Part shown: positions 52,756 to 62,450 of the stretch, piece by piece
Layout: every line of letters starts with the position of its first letter
Position numbering within the stretch: position 1 is the stretch's first letter
Translations under genes and position numbers: made by a program
Notes under the pieces: generated by a model
The model's database searches: none
What the model was told of the DNA's origin: nothing
The model's input: the letters and a program-made list of their open reading frames with translations, nothing else
NCBI RefSeq assembly: GCF_002934685.1
Contig: NZ_NKHL01000098.1
Span: forward strand, 1 to 64,000
Direction of reading: 5' to 3'
Source of the DNA: Pseudomonas bohemica
GTDB lineage: Bacteria; Pseudomonadota; Gammaproteobacteria; Pseudomonadales; Pseudomonadaceae
DNA length: 64,000 nucleotides

Positions 52756-53592
52756 ATGGCTTTAGTCGGGCGCTACAACAGTTTGCAAGTGGTGAAACAC
52801 ACTAACTTCGGTTTATATCTTGACGGCGCTCAGGACGGCGAAATATTGCTGCCCAATCGTTATATTCCCAAAGATATTCCCAGTGAAGATGAAGACTGGT
52901 TGAACGTCTTTATTTATCTGGACAGCGATGACAAGTTAATCGCCACCACTGAAAAACCAAAAGTTCAGGTCGGTGAGTTCGCAAGTCTGAAAGTGGTCGA
53001 GGTCAACAGCATCGGCATCTTCCTGGATTGGGGGCTGCCCAAGGATTTGCTGCTGCCTTACTCCGAGGAAAAGCGTACGCTGAAGGCTGGCGACTACTGC
53101 GTGGTGCACGTCTATCTCGACAAGCACACTCGCCGCATCACCGCCACCACCCGGCTGGACCGCTACCTGGACAAGGTGCCGGCCAACTATGCAGTGGGGC
53201 AGCAAGTCGACCTGCTGGTTGCCGAAGAAACCGCGATGGGATTCAAGGCGATCATCAACAACAAGCATTGGGGGCTGATTCATAAGAACGAAGTCTTCAA
53301 GTTCCTGCGTTCGGGCAAACAGGAAAAAGGCTTTATCAAGGAAGTGCGCAGCGACGGCAATATCAGCCTGAGTCTGCAACCGGTGGGCGAGCAGCTGGCC
53401 AGCAGTCTCAATGCCAAGATCCTCGAGAAGTTGCGCCAGAACAACGGCGTGCTGCCGGTCAGCGACAAGAGCGACCCGGCGCTCATCAGCAACTTGTTCG
53501 GGGTCAGCAAGGGCAACTTCAAGAAGGCCATCGGCGCTCTGTACAAGCAGGGCCAGATCGTGATTCATGCCGATCGTATCGAACTGGCTTGA
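52756..53592 (+). CDS. S1 RNA-binding protein, CvfB family
   Basis: 278-residue protein of the CvfB/YitL family: tandem S1-type OB domains (N-F-G-L-Y-L-D near 18, S-I-G-I-F-L-D-W-G near 83, third near 145) and a C-terminal winged helix (L-F-G-V-S-K-G-N-F-K-K-A-I-G-A-L-Y-K near 245). It binds RNA; in Gram-positives CvfB affects virulence gene expression, while the role in Pseudomonas is unclear. I chose the ATG at 52756, which gives the family N-terminus A-L-V-G-R-Y-N, over one five codons upstream. Confidence 0.88.
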   Translation: MALVGRYNSLQVVKHTNFGLYLDGAQDGEILLPNRYIPKDIPSEDEDWLNVFIYLDSDDKLIATTEKPKVQVGEFASLKVVEVNSIGIFLDWGLPKDLLLPYSEEKRTLKAGDYCVVHVYLDKHTRRITATTRLDRYLDKVPANYAVGQQVDLLVAEETAMGFKAIINNKHWGLIHKNEVFKFLRSGKQEKGFIKEVRSDGNISLSLQPVGEQLASSLNAKILEKLRQNNGVLPVSDKSDPALISNLFGVSKGNFKKAIGALYKQGQIVIHADRIELA

Positions 53593-53667
53593 TGCGTACC
53601 GCACGCGCGTCTGATTGACCAGGAGGCAGCGTGCGTTTGCGTCAGATGTAGCGGTTGACGAATGCCT

Positions 53668-53757
53668 TACAGGAGCGCGCCTGCCGGCGATGGCTGTTCG
53701 TCTGTGCCGTAATGGGTGACTGATACAGCCAATCGCAGGCAAGCACCTGCACACTCC
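53668..53757. repeat. REP inverted pair with conserved spacer
   Basis: ACAGGAGCGCGCCTGCCGGCGATGG is mirrored by CAATCGCAGGCAAGCACCTGC. The spacer (CTGTTCGTCTGTGCCGTAATG, then TGACTGATACAGCC) is nearly the same as that of the element at 59300, so the two are copies of one composite element. Confidence 0.8.
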
Positions 53758-53765
53758 GCTGACAG

Positions 53766-54146
53766 CTACTTCTGCACAAACCCCAGAAAACTCAGATTCG
53801 CCCCATTCGGACGCATGTCCTTGAGGTAGGAATCCTTGTCCGCCGACAGCTCGAGGCTCACGGTTGACTTGCGTTTGCCTTCGTTGCGAACCACCACGCC
53901 TTCCTTGTGCTCGCGCAGGAATTTGGTCGTGACTTTCAGGTGAATCAATTCATCGGTGCTCGGCGTGTGCAGCAGCAGGTGCAGCCATTCGTACTGGCCG
54001 ACCGCAAGGCGGCTTACCGGAAGGTCGAACCACCAGATGTTGCGCTTGGGGTCCAGGACGGCGAAATGGGTGTTGTTGGTGCCCAGCACGGCGCCGCCCA
54101 GTTGCTCATTGCGGCGCGCGATGGCCTGCTGTTTGTCGAGTTTCAT
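53766..54146 (-). CDS. conserved hypothetical protein
   Basis: 126-residue cytoplasmic protein without signal peptide. Beta-rich, with W-W-F-D-L-P near 42 and a run of alternating hydrophobic and charged residues (H-L-K-V-T-T-K-F-L). The ATG at 54146 has AGGAACG upstream. I recognise no family with certainty; the type recurs in Pseudomonas genomes. It may be a small nucleic-acid or sugar-binding barrel, but nothing in the sequence proves it. Confidence 0.6.
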   Translation of the reverse strand: MKLDKQQAIARRNEQLGGAVLGTNNTHFAVLDPKRNIWWFDLPVSRLAVGQYEWLHLLLHTPSTDELIHLKVTTKFLREHKEGVVVRNEGKRKSTVSLELSADKDSYLKDMRPNGANLSFLGFVQK

Positions 54147-54398
54147 AACGTTCCTGTGGATCTCTATCTCGTGAGCCTGAGTGTGTATCCGCTGACAGAG
54201 CAGGATAGCCACCCGGTTCGGCCGCGCATTCTCCGGGGTTGTAGGCTAAACATAAAGGCGAAATTGGTGCCGGCGATGAAAAGCGCGGTTGCGTTTGCGA
54301 AAAAACCGCCTGGAAAATATTTGAAACTCTGGTGAACAGGGGCCGGTCAACCCCTATGTCGAGGTTATGACACCTGTTCTTACCGAGGAGAAACAACG

Positions 54399-54590
54399 AT
54401 GAGCAGCACTGGCGATAAGATCAAAGGCACCGCGAACGAAGCAGCCGGTAATATCAAGCAAGGCGTGGGCAAAGTTACCGGCGATGACAAACTGCGTGCA
54501 GAAGGCAAGGCGCAGGAAGTCAAAGGCGACGTGCAGAAAAAAGTGGGCGATGCCAAAGACGCCGTTAAGAAAGGCGTTGATAAGGCCTGA
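54399..54590 (+). CDS. CsbD family stress protein
   Basis: 63-residue CsbD-like protein with the family repeats [13 protein letters not shown] and G-K-A-Q-E-V-K-G-D, lysine/alanine-rich and probably disordered. Members are among the most abundant stress-induced proteins (general stress or RpoS-linked) with no known activity. GAGGAG lies 12 bases before the ATG. A palindromic hairpin follows 55 bases later. Confidence 0.9.
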   Translation: MSSTGDKIKGTANEAAGNIKQGVGKVTGDDKLRAEGKAQEVKGDVQKKVGDAKDAVKKGVDKA

Positions 54591-54645
54591 CGGCCCGCGC
54601 GCTTCGGGTGCACATACCTCAAGCGAACCAAAGAGTCATCCCTAG

Positions 54646-54665
54646 CGGCCATCAATTGATGGCCG
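54646..54665 (+). terminator. 20-bp perfect palindrome after csbD
   Basis: CGGCCATCAATTGATGGCCG is a perfect palindrome able to form an eight-base-pair hairpin; TTATTG follows, which makes a weak terminator for csbD. A second hairpin (GCCCGC-TAT-GCGGGC, 54754-54768) has a T-run only on the minus strand. Confidence 0.5.
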
Positions 54666-54846
54666 TTATTGTGTCCGGTCCAGGATTTGCTGATCGTGAT
54701 TCGTTGAAACGTATCGAACATGGCAAAAGTGCTTAACTGGATGTAAAAAGTCCGCCCGCTATGCGGGCTTACGGAATTTCAAAGCGTTTGCCCGCTCGTA
54801 TAGGTAAATGTGCTTCAGATACGTCTACGTCGCGAAAGGAGACGCC

Positions 54847-55857
54847 ATGATATTCCCGGATTTGCGCCGGCTACGTGTAACAACGGTGTTGGTCAGAACG
54901 GTCAAAGAGTTTCTCGATGACGAGATGTCGACGTACGCCTCTGCACTGGCTTACCAGATGTTGTTTTCGCTGTTTCCGTTCCTGCTGTTCCTGATCGCCC
55001 TGATCGGCTTTCTGCATTTGCCCGATTTCTTCAGTTGGCTGCGTCTGCAATCCGAACTGGTGTTACCGCCGCAAGCGCTGGATCAGGTCAATCCGGTGAT
55101 CGATCAGTTGCAAGAGTCCAAAGGCGGCTTGCTCTCGATCGGTATCGTTATCGCGCTGTGGAGTGCTTCGGCGGGCGTGCGATTGATGATGAGCGCCATG
55201 AACGCCGCTTACGACGTGGTCGAAGAGCGCCCGGTGTGGAAACGTATTCCCTTGTCCGTGCTGTACACCATTGGTTTTGCGGGTATGTTGCTGGCCGCAG
55301 CGGCCCTGATGGTCACAGGACCTGTCGTCATGAACTGGCTGGCGGCGCAGATCGGCATGGAAGACTTCATCGTCACCTTGTGGACCATCCTGCGCTGGCC
55401 GCTGATCATCCTGCTGCTGATGGTTTCGGTGGCGATGATGTATTACGTCATGCCCGACGTTAAACAGGAGTTCCGCTTCATCTCGCCTGGCTCGGTGCTG
55501 GCGGTCGTGGTCTGGATTCTCGCTTCCCTGGGTTTTGCCTATTACGTAAAAACCTTCGCCAACTACGATGCCATGTACGGCAGTATCGGTGCGATCATCG
55601 TGTTGCTCCTGTACTTCTATATTTCCGCTTCGGTGTTGCTGTTGGGAGCGGAGATGAATGCGGTGATCGAGCACATGTCGGAAGAAGGCAAGGACAAGGG
55701 CGAGAAAACCCCTGGCGACGACGGCGTGGATGCCGACCCTGAGACCGCGCATGAAAAGCAGCATGTCTCAGGGCTGGGCCGTGATCACCGTCACGACCAA
55801 GACCATGACCACGATTATGAGCAGTCGCTCCAGGTGCTCAAAATCGACAAACCGTGA
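54847..55857 (+). CDS. YihY/BrkB family inner-membrane protein with His-rich tail
   Basis: 336-residue membrane protein of the YihY (BrkB) family, once misnamed ribonuclease BN. Y-A-S-A-L-A-Y-Q-M-L-F-S-L-F-P near 31-45 is the family signature, and six hydrophobic segments extend to about 285. The last 50 residues are acidic and contain many His (H-E-K-Q-H, D-H-R-H-D-Q-D-H-D-H-D), which could bind metal ions in the cytoplasm; this is not a general property of the family. AGGAG precedes the ATG. Confidence 0.85.
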   Translation: MIFPDLRRLRVTTVLVRTVKEFLDDEMSTYASALAYQMLFSLFPFLLFLIALIGFLHLPDFFSWLRLQSELVLPPQALDQVNPVIDQLQESKGGLLSIGIVIALWSASAGVRLMMSAMNAAYDVVEERPVWKRIPLSVLYTIGFAGMLLAAAALMVTGPVVMNWLAAQIGMEDFIVTLWTILRWPLIILLLMVSVAMMYYVMPDVKQEFRFISPGSVLAVVVWILASLGFAYYVKTFANYDAMYGSIGAIIVLLLYFYISASVLLLGAEMNAVIEHMSEEGKDKGEKTPGDDGVDADPETAHEKQHVSGLGRDHRHDQDHDHDYEQSLQVLKIDKP

Positions 55858-55917
55858 CCAATCCTGTGTCAGGATGCGCTTCTGTGCGGCGCATCCGCCG
55901 TTGCCAAAGGTTCTTCC

Positions 55918-56457
55918 ATGATTCGTGAAATCCTGAAAATGGGTGACGAGCGTCTGCTGCGCATCGCGCCACCCGTCCCCGAATCGATGTTCGGCTCCAG
56001 CGAACTGAAAACGCTGATCGACGACATGTTCGAAACCATGCGCAGCGTCGGTGGCGTGGGCCTTGCCGCGCCACAGATTGGCGTCGATCTGCAATTGGTG
56101 ATTTTCGGTTTCGAGCGCAGCGAGCGCTATCCGGATGCCGAAGCCGTGCCGCAGACCATACTGCTCAACCCGCTGATCACGCCGCTCGAACCCACGATGG
56201 AAGAGGGCTGGGAAGGTTGCCTGTCGGTGCCAGGATTGCGTGGGGTGGTGGAGCGCTACGAGCACATCCGCTATGAAGGCTTCGACCCCGATGGCAATAG
56301 CCTCCAGCGTGTAGCTCGCGGATTCCATGCGCGGGTGGTGCAGCATGAGTGCGACCACCTGATCGGGCGCCTGTACCCGTCTCGGGTCAAGGACTTCACC
56401 CGCTTCGGCTTCACCGAAGTGCTGTTCCCGGACATGGACCCGAATGCGGACGATTGA
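55918..56457 (+). CDS. peptide deformylase
   Basis: 179-residue peptide deformylase. The three motifs are intact: G-V-G-L-A-A-P-Q (47-53), E-G-C101-L-S-V-P, and Q-H143-E144-C-D-H147, giving the Cys and two His metal ligands and the catalytic Glu. It removes the formyl group from nascent proteins. The main Pseudomonas def lies with fmt, so this is probably a second copy; the context here (BrkB, methyltransferase) is not that of the fmt locus. Confidence 0.93.
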   Translation: MIREILKMGDERLLRIAPPVPESMFGSSELKTLIDDMFETMRSVGGVGLAAPQIGVDLQLVIFGFERSERYPDAEAVPQTILLNPLITPLEPTMEEGWEGCLSVPGLRGVVERYEHIRYEGFDPDGNSLQRVARGFHARVVQHECDHLIGRLYPSRVKDFTRFGFTEVLFPDMDPNADD

Positions 56458-56580
56458 GAGCCGTGGAAAGATTCCATGCAGGTGCGCGGCTCGCCGACGA
56501 TTGCAGTGTATCGGTGAATCGACAGGCGGCTGACACACCGCTCCGCCGGCAAGTCTTGCAGCTACAGGGCAAAGACCGGA

Positions 56581-57411
<831 letters not shown>

Positions 57412-57567
57412 GTGCGTCCCGTTTCAACGGCAGGAGGTGATGAGCGAGGCTAGCACGCGGGCTTCGCAGGCGATTGGCACATTTGGTTTGGTCGCGATAA
57501 CCAATCGATCTACAAGATTGTGCGGCGCCGATGCACAAACAGGTATCAGCCAAGTGCAGGAGCGGCA

Positions 57568-58509
57568 ATGCCCAATTATCTCGACAGCGCCCAGCGTGAA
57601 GACATCGTCCGTCTGCGCGAGAGTTTTATCGGCCGCACCGAATGGCCGACGTGGCTGTTGCTGATCGGCGTATATGCCGCGTGGTTTGCGCTGTTGCTGC
57701 TCAGCCCGCGGCTGGGCGTGTGGCCGACCACTGCGTTGATGATCCCGCTGACTGTGCTGTGGATGTCCTTGCAGCACGAACTGCTGCACGGCCATCCGAC
57801 TCGCTGGCTGTGGGTGAACAAGGTGCTGGGCTACGCGCCGTTCGCGGTGTGGTATCCGTACACGCTGTACCGCGACACGCACCTGCAGCACCATCGCGAT
57901 GAAGACCTGACCGTTCCGGGCCTGGACCCTGAAAGCCGCTACCTCAGCCAGTTGAACTGGCAGCGTACGGGCCCGCTCATGCGCCTGTTGCGCTGGCTCG
58001 ACAAAACGCCGCCGGGGCGACTGGTGTTCGGTGTGCCTTTAGCGCTGGCCGGTCTGATCCGCGGGGAATCCGCCCGGCTGCTGCGGGGCGAGCGTCAGGC
58101 CTGGGCGATGTGGGTGACCCACGGGTTTTTCCTGGTGCTGATGTTCGTCTTTATCGAGCGCTGCAGCGCCCTGTCGAGCCTGCATTACCTGCTGCTGGTC
58201 AGCGTGCCGGCCCTGGCGATTTCGATGGTGCGCTCCTACTACGAGCATCGTCCTGCCGAGCATGCCCATCAGCGCACGGTGATCAACGAGGCTTCATGGC
58301 CGTGGCGCTGGCTGTTTCTCAATCTGAATCTGCATCTGGTGCATCACGACTTGCCGGGCCTGGCCTGGTATCACATTCCAAAGGTCTATCACGACCGCCG
58401 CGAGCAATGGCTGGCACGCAGCGGTGGTTTTCTGTTGCCCGGATATGCTGAACTGTTTCGCCGTCACAGTTTCAATCCTATCGACAGTCCTCAACATCCA
58501 TACGTCTAG
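57568..58509 (+). CDS. membrane fatty acid desaturase family protein
   Basis: 313-residue integral membrane di-iron enzyme. The three histidine boxes are present: H70-E-L-L-H-G-H76, H105-L-Q-H-H109 and a late H-L-V-H-H near 263, with four to five membrane segments around them. It should desaturate or hydroxylate an acyl chain or other lipid; the box spacing resembles beta-carotene ketolase/desaturase-like proteins of Pseudomonas. AGGAG precedes the ATG. It is 15 bases from the PhnD-like gene, so the two probably form one transcript. Confidence 0.85.
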   Translation: MPNYLDSAQREDIVRLRESFIGRTEWPTWLLLIGVYAAWFALLLLSPRLGVWPTTALMIPLTVLWMSLQHELLHGHPTRWLWVNKVLGYAPFAVWYPYTLYRDTHLQHHRDEDLTVPGLDPESRYLSQLNWQRTGPLMRLLRWLDKTPPGRLVFGVPLALAGLIRGESARLLRGERQAWAMWVTHGFFLVLMFVFIERCSALSSLHYLLLVSVPALAISMVRSYYEHRPAEHAHQRTVINEASWPWRWLFLNLNLHLVHHDLPGLAWYHIPKVYHDRREQWLARSGGFLLPGYAELFRRHSFNPIDSPQHPYV

Positions 58510-58524
58510 GTCCGGTATTCGCAC

Positions 58525-59304
58525 ATGGCTCAGGGTTTGGCTGAATTACTGATGTACCTCGCCCCCGAGCGAGTGCGTGTGGCCCAGGAGCAATGGCTCG
58601 GCCGCGTGCTTGAACTGCTCGGCGCAGAGCGTCTGGATGCGCAACCGCCGGACCTTGAACGGCTATGGCTCTCCCCAAGGCTGCTGCTGACTCAGACGTG
58701 CGGCTATCCGCTGATGACGCTGCTGCGCGGCAAGGTGCAGGTAGTCGGGCGTCCGGTCTATCAGTTGCCCAACAGCGCGCACGGCAATCATTGCAGCGTG
58801 CTGGTGGCGCGGGCCGACGACCCGCGTCAACAGCTTGAAGACTTTCGTGGCAGCCACGGCCTGCTCAACTCTCAGGATTCCAATTCCGGCATGAACCTGT
58901 TTCGTCATGCGCTGGCGCCTTTGCAGCGGAACGGACGTTTCTTTGCGCAGGTGTCGCTGACCGGCGGGCATCGCAATAGCCTGGCGGCGCTCAAGAAAGG
59001 GCGAGGGGATCTGGCGGCGATCGACAGCGTGACCTTCGATTATCTGGCACGGGACCACGGTGATGAGGTGGCCGGGTTGAAGGTGATTGGCCGCACGGCG
59101 AACGGGCCGTGTCTGCCGTATATCACGCGATTGGGCGCAGACGGGGAGCGTATTCGTCAAGCGATGAATCAGGCCCTGAAGGAGTTGCCGGAGGTCGCGC
59201 AAGTGCTCGCCATTGGCGAGGTGTTGCCAGCGAGCGAGGAGGATTATCAGGTTTTGCTGGATTACCAGGCTCAAGCACAGGAGTTGGGTTTAGCAATATT
59301 GTAG
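58525..59304 (+). CDS. PhnD-like substrate-binding protein without signal peptide
   Basis: 259-residue protein of the PhnD-like (phosphate/phosphonate ABC binding) fold: L-T-Q-T-C-G-Y-P near 52, S-V-L-V-A-R near 91, L-N-S-Q-D-S-N-S-G near 113 and D-S-V-T-F-D-Y near 171. There is no signal peptide and no transporter genes nearby, so it may be a cytoplasmic or moonlighting member. It follows the desaturase gene closely. Its ligand is unknown. Confidence 0.7.
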   Translation: MAQGLAELLMYLAPERVRVAQEQWLGRVLELLGAERLDAQPPDLERLWLSPRLLLTQTCGYPLMTLLRGKVQVVGRPVYQLPNSAHGNHCSVLVARADDPRQQLEDFRGSHGLLNSQDSNSGMNLFRHALAPLQRNGRFFAQVSLTGGHRNSLAALKKGRGDLAAIDSVTFDYLARDHGDEVAGLKVIGRTANGPCLPYITRLGADGERIRQAMNQALKELPEVAQVLAIGEVLPASEEDYQVLLDYQAQAQELGLAIL

Positions 59305-59386
59305 GCGCGCCCTTGCCCGCGATGGCTGGTTGTCCGTGCTGTGATTGTTGACTGATACGCCCAATCGCGAGCAAGCGCGCGCCTAT
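59300..59386. repeat. REP inverted pair with conserved spacer
   Basis: TTGTAGGCGCGCCCTTGCCCGCGATGG is mirrored by CCAATCGCGAGCAAGCGCGCGCCTA. The spacer closely resembles that of the element at 53668. It touches the stop codon of the PhnD-like gene. Confidence 0.8.
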
Positions 59387-59518
59387 GCCGAAATCTTCCT
59401 ATATTCTTTAAAGGTTTATAAAAATCACTTTTAAGTATTATTAATGCATAAAAACCCTTGTTAGCATGGTGCTACCCACTCACCGGGCAGAACAATAATT
59501 CATGCCAAGGGAATTCTT

Positions 59519-60028
59519 ATGTCTGGCGTCGATCTGTCCCATCGCCAATACCTCAGCGAGCTTTTCCAGCGCCATTACGCTTGGCTGTGTGACCGCCTGC
59601 GGCGTCATCTGGATGGGCCGGAAAGTGCCGAAGACATTGCCTCGGAAACCTTTGTGCAACTGCTGTCCTCACCCAATGTGGTGCCGATTCGCGAGCCCCG
59701 AGCGTTGCTGACGACCATCGCGCAGCGGCTGATCTACCAGCGCTGGCGTCGCCGGGACCGGGAGCGGGATTATCTGGACGGGCTGATATTCGAAGAGGAC
59801 GCCCACGTGCCCTCCCCGGAAAGCCTTGCCGCCACCCTGCAGACCCTGGACCGCATCGATCACCGTCTCAATCGCCTGCCGCCCAAGGTCAAAACGACCT
59901 TCATGCTGTCGCGCAGCGCCGGTCTGACCTATCCCGAAATCGCCACCCAACTGGGCATCTCCTCGCGCTCGGTCAGTGACTACATGGAAAAAGCCGAAAC
60001 CTGTTGCCTGCGCGCTTGTCTGGAATGA
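59519..60028 (+). CDS. ECF-type RNA polymerase sigma factor (FecI-like)
   Basis: 169-residue sigma factor with region 2 (F-Q-R-H-Y-A-W-L-C near 17, D-I-A-S-E-T-F-V-Q-L near 39) and region 4 (L-T-Y-P-E-I-A-T-Q-L-G-I-S-S-R-S-V near 134). The layout is that of iron-starvation FecI sigma factors, but no FecR-type anti-sigma or TonB receptor gene is adjacent. The AT-rich upstream region (59395-59518) should hold its promoter. A binding-protein gene follows 67 bases later. Confidence 0.85.
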   Translation: MSGVDLSHRQYLSELFQRHYAWLCDRLRRHLDGPESAEDIASETFVQLLSSPNVVPIREPRALLTTIAQRLIYQRWRRRDRERDYLDGLIFEEDAHVPSPESLAATLQTLDRIDHRLNRLPPKVKTTFMLSRSAGLTYPEIATQLGISSRSVSDYMEKAETCCLRACLE

Positions 60029-60095
60029 AGCGTGTGCTGTGCTAAACCCTACTGAGCCGTATCTATTCCCGAGCCGACAACTGCGAGAGACAACA

Positions 60096-61109
60096 ATGAC
60101 ATCGATCAAACACCTGCTGGGCGGCTCGCTGCTGGCGCTGGCGGTACTGACTCAGTCTGCCCACAGCGCGGAAAAGACCGCGCCGATCCATTTTGGTGAC
60201 ATCACCTGGGAAAGCGGCAGCCTGATCACCGAAATCCTGCGCACCATCGTCGAGAAGGGCTACGGCTATCCGACCGACAAACTGCCGGGCAGCACGGTGA
60301 GCCTCGAGGCGGCGCTGGCCAAGAATGACATTCAAGTGATCGGTGAAGAGTGGGCCGGACGCAGCCCGGCGTGGGTCAAGGCGCAAGCCGAGGGCAAGGT
60401 TTATGGCCTGGGCGACATCGTCAAAGGCGCGACCGAAGGCTGGTGGGTACCGGAATTCGTGATCAAGGGTGATCCGGAGAAAGGCATCAAGCCGCTGGCG
60501 CCGGACCTGAAGTCGGTGTCCGACCTGCCCAAATACAAAGACGTGTTCAAGGATCCGGAGTCCCCTGACAAAGGTCGCTTCCTCAATAGCCCGACCGGCT
60601 GGACGTCCGAAATCGTCAACACGCAAAAGCTCAAGGCCTACAAGCTCAACGACAGTTATGTGAATTTCCGCACCGGCTCCGGCGCTGCGCTGGACGCGGA
60701 AGTGGCTTCGTCTATCCGTCGCGGCAAGCCGGTGTTGTTCTACTACTGGTCGCCAACGCCGTTACTGGGTCGTTTCAAACTGATCAAACTCGAAGAACCG
60801 CCATTCAACGAAGCGGCCTGGAAAACGCTTGCCGATGCCAATAACCCTAACCCCATCGGTTCCAGCTCGCTGGCGGCACACCTGGCCATCGGTGTGTCCG
60901 AGCCTTTCCATAAGCAGTACCCGGACCTGGTGAGCTTCTTCGAGAAGGTCGACCTGCCGATCGATCAACTGAACCAGACGCTGGGTGAGATGAGCGAAAA
61001 ACGCCTGGAGCCCGATGCCGTTGCCAAAACATTCCTCAAGAATCATCCCGAAGTCTGGACGCCGTGGGTGCCAGCCGAGGTGGCGAAGAAGGTGACGGCG
61101 GGTCTTTGA
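60096..61109 (+). CDS. glycine betaine/choline-type ABC binding protein (orphan)
   Basis: 337-residue periplasmic binding protein of the ProX/OpuAC type, with a signal peptide ending in S-A-H-S-A near 24. The pattern W-E-S-G-S near 38, E-E-W-A-G-R near 89, and the ligand-box Trp residues (G-W-W-V, F-Y-Y-W-S) match quaternary-amine binders with Trp cages. No permease or ATPase gene is near, so it likely serves a transporter encoded elsewhere. It lies 67 bases after the sigma factor gene. Confidence 0.85.
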   Translation: MTSIKHLLGGSLLALAVLTQSAHSAEKTAPIHFGDITWESGSLITEILRTIVEKGYGYPTDKLPGSTVSLEAALAKNDIQVIGEEWAGRSPAWVKAQAEGKVYGLGDIVKGATEGWWVPEFVIKGDPEKGIKPLAPDLKSVSDLPKYKDVFKDPESPDKGRFLNSPTGWTSEIVNTQKLKAYKLNDSYVNFRTGSGAALDAEVASSIRRGKPVLFYYWSPTPLLGRFKLIKLEEPPFNEAAWKTLADANNPNPIGSSSLAAHLAIGVSEPFHKQYPDLVSFFEKVDLPIDQLNQTLGEMSEKRLEPDAVAKTFLKNHPEVWTPWVPAEVAKKVTAGL

Positions 61110-61140
61110 GCCAGGCTCGAACATTGACCGCTGATCCCTC

Positions 61141-61206
61141 GTAGCAGCCCGGCTTGCCGGCAGCGGCGGTCTTGAAGCCGCTGCCGCGGATTAGCCGCGC
61201 TGCTAC
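61141..61206. repeat. REP-like hairpin, GTAGCAGC family
   Basis: GTAGCAGCCCGGCTTGCCGG at the left and TTAGCCGCGCTGCTAC at the right pair, with inner CAGCGGC/GCCGCTG. The core differs from the GTAGGAGCGCGC family, so a second REP class is present. The rest of the 303-base gap (to 61412) has no gene. Confidence 0.7.
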
Positions 61207-61412
61207 AGAGTGAGACGTACTTATCCTGTGAGAATTATTCCGCTTCCCTCCCGCGCTACCCCCACTGCACCTCAACCTTGCCCGGATTCCGCGGTCTGAA
61301 TCCTGAACGCCGGGTTGACGCCGCGTTGACGTGAGTCTGGCCGGCTGGCAAACCATTGCTTGGCTGCCAGCGTCACCGTTGATCACACACATAAAAGTCG
61401 CCGGGAGAGGAC

Positions 61413-61937
61413 ATGGGATATAGCAGATCAACTGCCTTGACGATTCTAGGTAAGGTCGCCCTGTTGGGGCTGTTGATTCAAGCGCCTAATGTTGCGCTGG
61501 CGGGGGAATCGGCACCTGCAACGACTCCGTTGCACTCCGCCCCGTCCAGTGCGCTGGCTTTCGTGCAGGACCGGCATCTGGGTGAGGGTCTCGGCTGGCT
61601 GGGGTATCAGGTGGCATCGCGCACTGTGACCTTCGCCACCATTGTCGAAACGGTGGGGCGCACCAAGGCCCAGGAAATCGTGCAGGACGAATTGCAATAT
61701 CTGCAGCCGCAGTACCAGCAAGAGTGGGATCGAAACCTCGCTGCCGCCTATGCGGCGTCGTTCTCACCCGAAGAGCTGACGGCCCTCGACGTCGGCGACC
61801 CACCGCCGGACATCGCCAATAAATTCCGCGCCAAGCAACGCGATGTCGGCCTGGACATGAAAGGCCGCTCCAGCGAGTTGCTGAAGGTTTATGTGTCGAC
61901 CGCGCTGGACAACGCGCTGAAAAAAGCCAAGCCTTGA
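61413..61937 (+). CDS. secreted hypothetical protein
   Basis: 174-residue exported protein: signal peptide about 1-30 (ending N-V-A-L-A-G), then a low-complexity segment and a helical domain (W-L-G-Y-Q, Q-D-E-L-Q-Y-L-Q-P-Q-Y, D-M-K-G-R-S-S-E-L-L). GGGAGAGG precedes the ATG. No known domain is recognised; the second half resembles the generic all-helical periplasmic proteins of Pseudomonas. Function unknown. Confidence 0.65.
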   Translation: MGYSRSTALTILGKVALLGLLIQAPNVALAGESAPATTPLHSAPSSALAFVQDRHLGEGLGWLGYQVASRTVTFATIVETVGRTKAQEIVQDELQYLQPQYQQEWDRNLAAAYAASFSPEELTALDVGDPPPDIANKFRAKQRDVGLDMKGRSSELLKVYVSTALDNALKKAKP

Positions 61938-62004
61938 GCTTTCGGGCCTTTTGCGAAAAAAGGCCTGGCGCATTCTTTTTGATTCAGACGGGGAAGGGAT
62001 AAAC

Positions 62005-62442
62005 ATGGACTCATTCATGCAGGCGGCCATCGACGAGGCGCAAAAGGGGCTGGAGGAGGGCGGTATTCCGATCGGCTCGGTGATCGTCCACGACGGCAAG
62101 ATCATCGGCCGCGGCCATAACCGCCGAGTTCAGGAAGGTAGCGCGATCAAGCATGGCGAGATGGACGCCTTCGAAAACGCCGGACGTCAACCTGCCAGGG
62201 TTTATCGCGAGGCTACGCTCTACACCACCTTGTCGCCCTGCGCGATGTGCAGCGGGGCGATCCTGCTGTATGGCATTGGTAAAGTGATCGTCGGCGAAAA
62301 CCAGACGTTCATGGGCGAAGAAGAACTTCTGCGCTCCCGTGGCGTGCAGGTGGACGTGGTGCACAACGCAACCTGTGTCGGGCTGATGAAGCAGTTCATT
62401 GCCGACAAGCCTGAGCTATGGAATGAGGATATCGGCGAGTAG
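62005..62442 (+). CDS. cytosine deaminase of the yeast Fcy1 type
   Basis: 145-residue zinc deaminase: H50-G-E52 and P-C79-A-M-C82 are the metal and proton-shuttle motifs. The closing W-N-E-D-I-G-E and the H-N-R-R-V-Q-E-G-S-A-I-K-H segment match fungal cytosine deaminase Fcy1, rather than the bacterial CodA amidohydrolase or TadA. It should convert cytosine to uracil. GAAGGGATAAAC precedes the ATG. A horizontal origin from fungi is possible but the type is known in bacteria too. Confidence 0.82.
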   Translation: MDSFMQAAIDEAQKGLEEGGIPIGSVIVHDGKIIGRGHNRRVQEGSAIKHGEMDAFENAGRQPARVYREATLYTTLSPCAMCSGAILLYGIGKVIVGENQTFMGEEELLRSRGVQVDVVHNATCVGLMKQFIADKPELWNEDIGE

Positions 62443-62450
62443 GTTTCTTA

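Noticed and set aside
52512..52757. 81-codon minus-strand frame upstream of the CvfB-like gene
   Set aside because: Its start lies within the start codon of the next gene, no ribosome site is seen and the translation is unfamiliar. A shorter protein from an internal GTG cannot be excluded.
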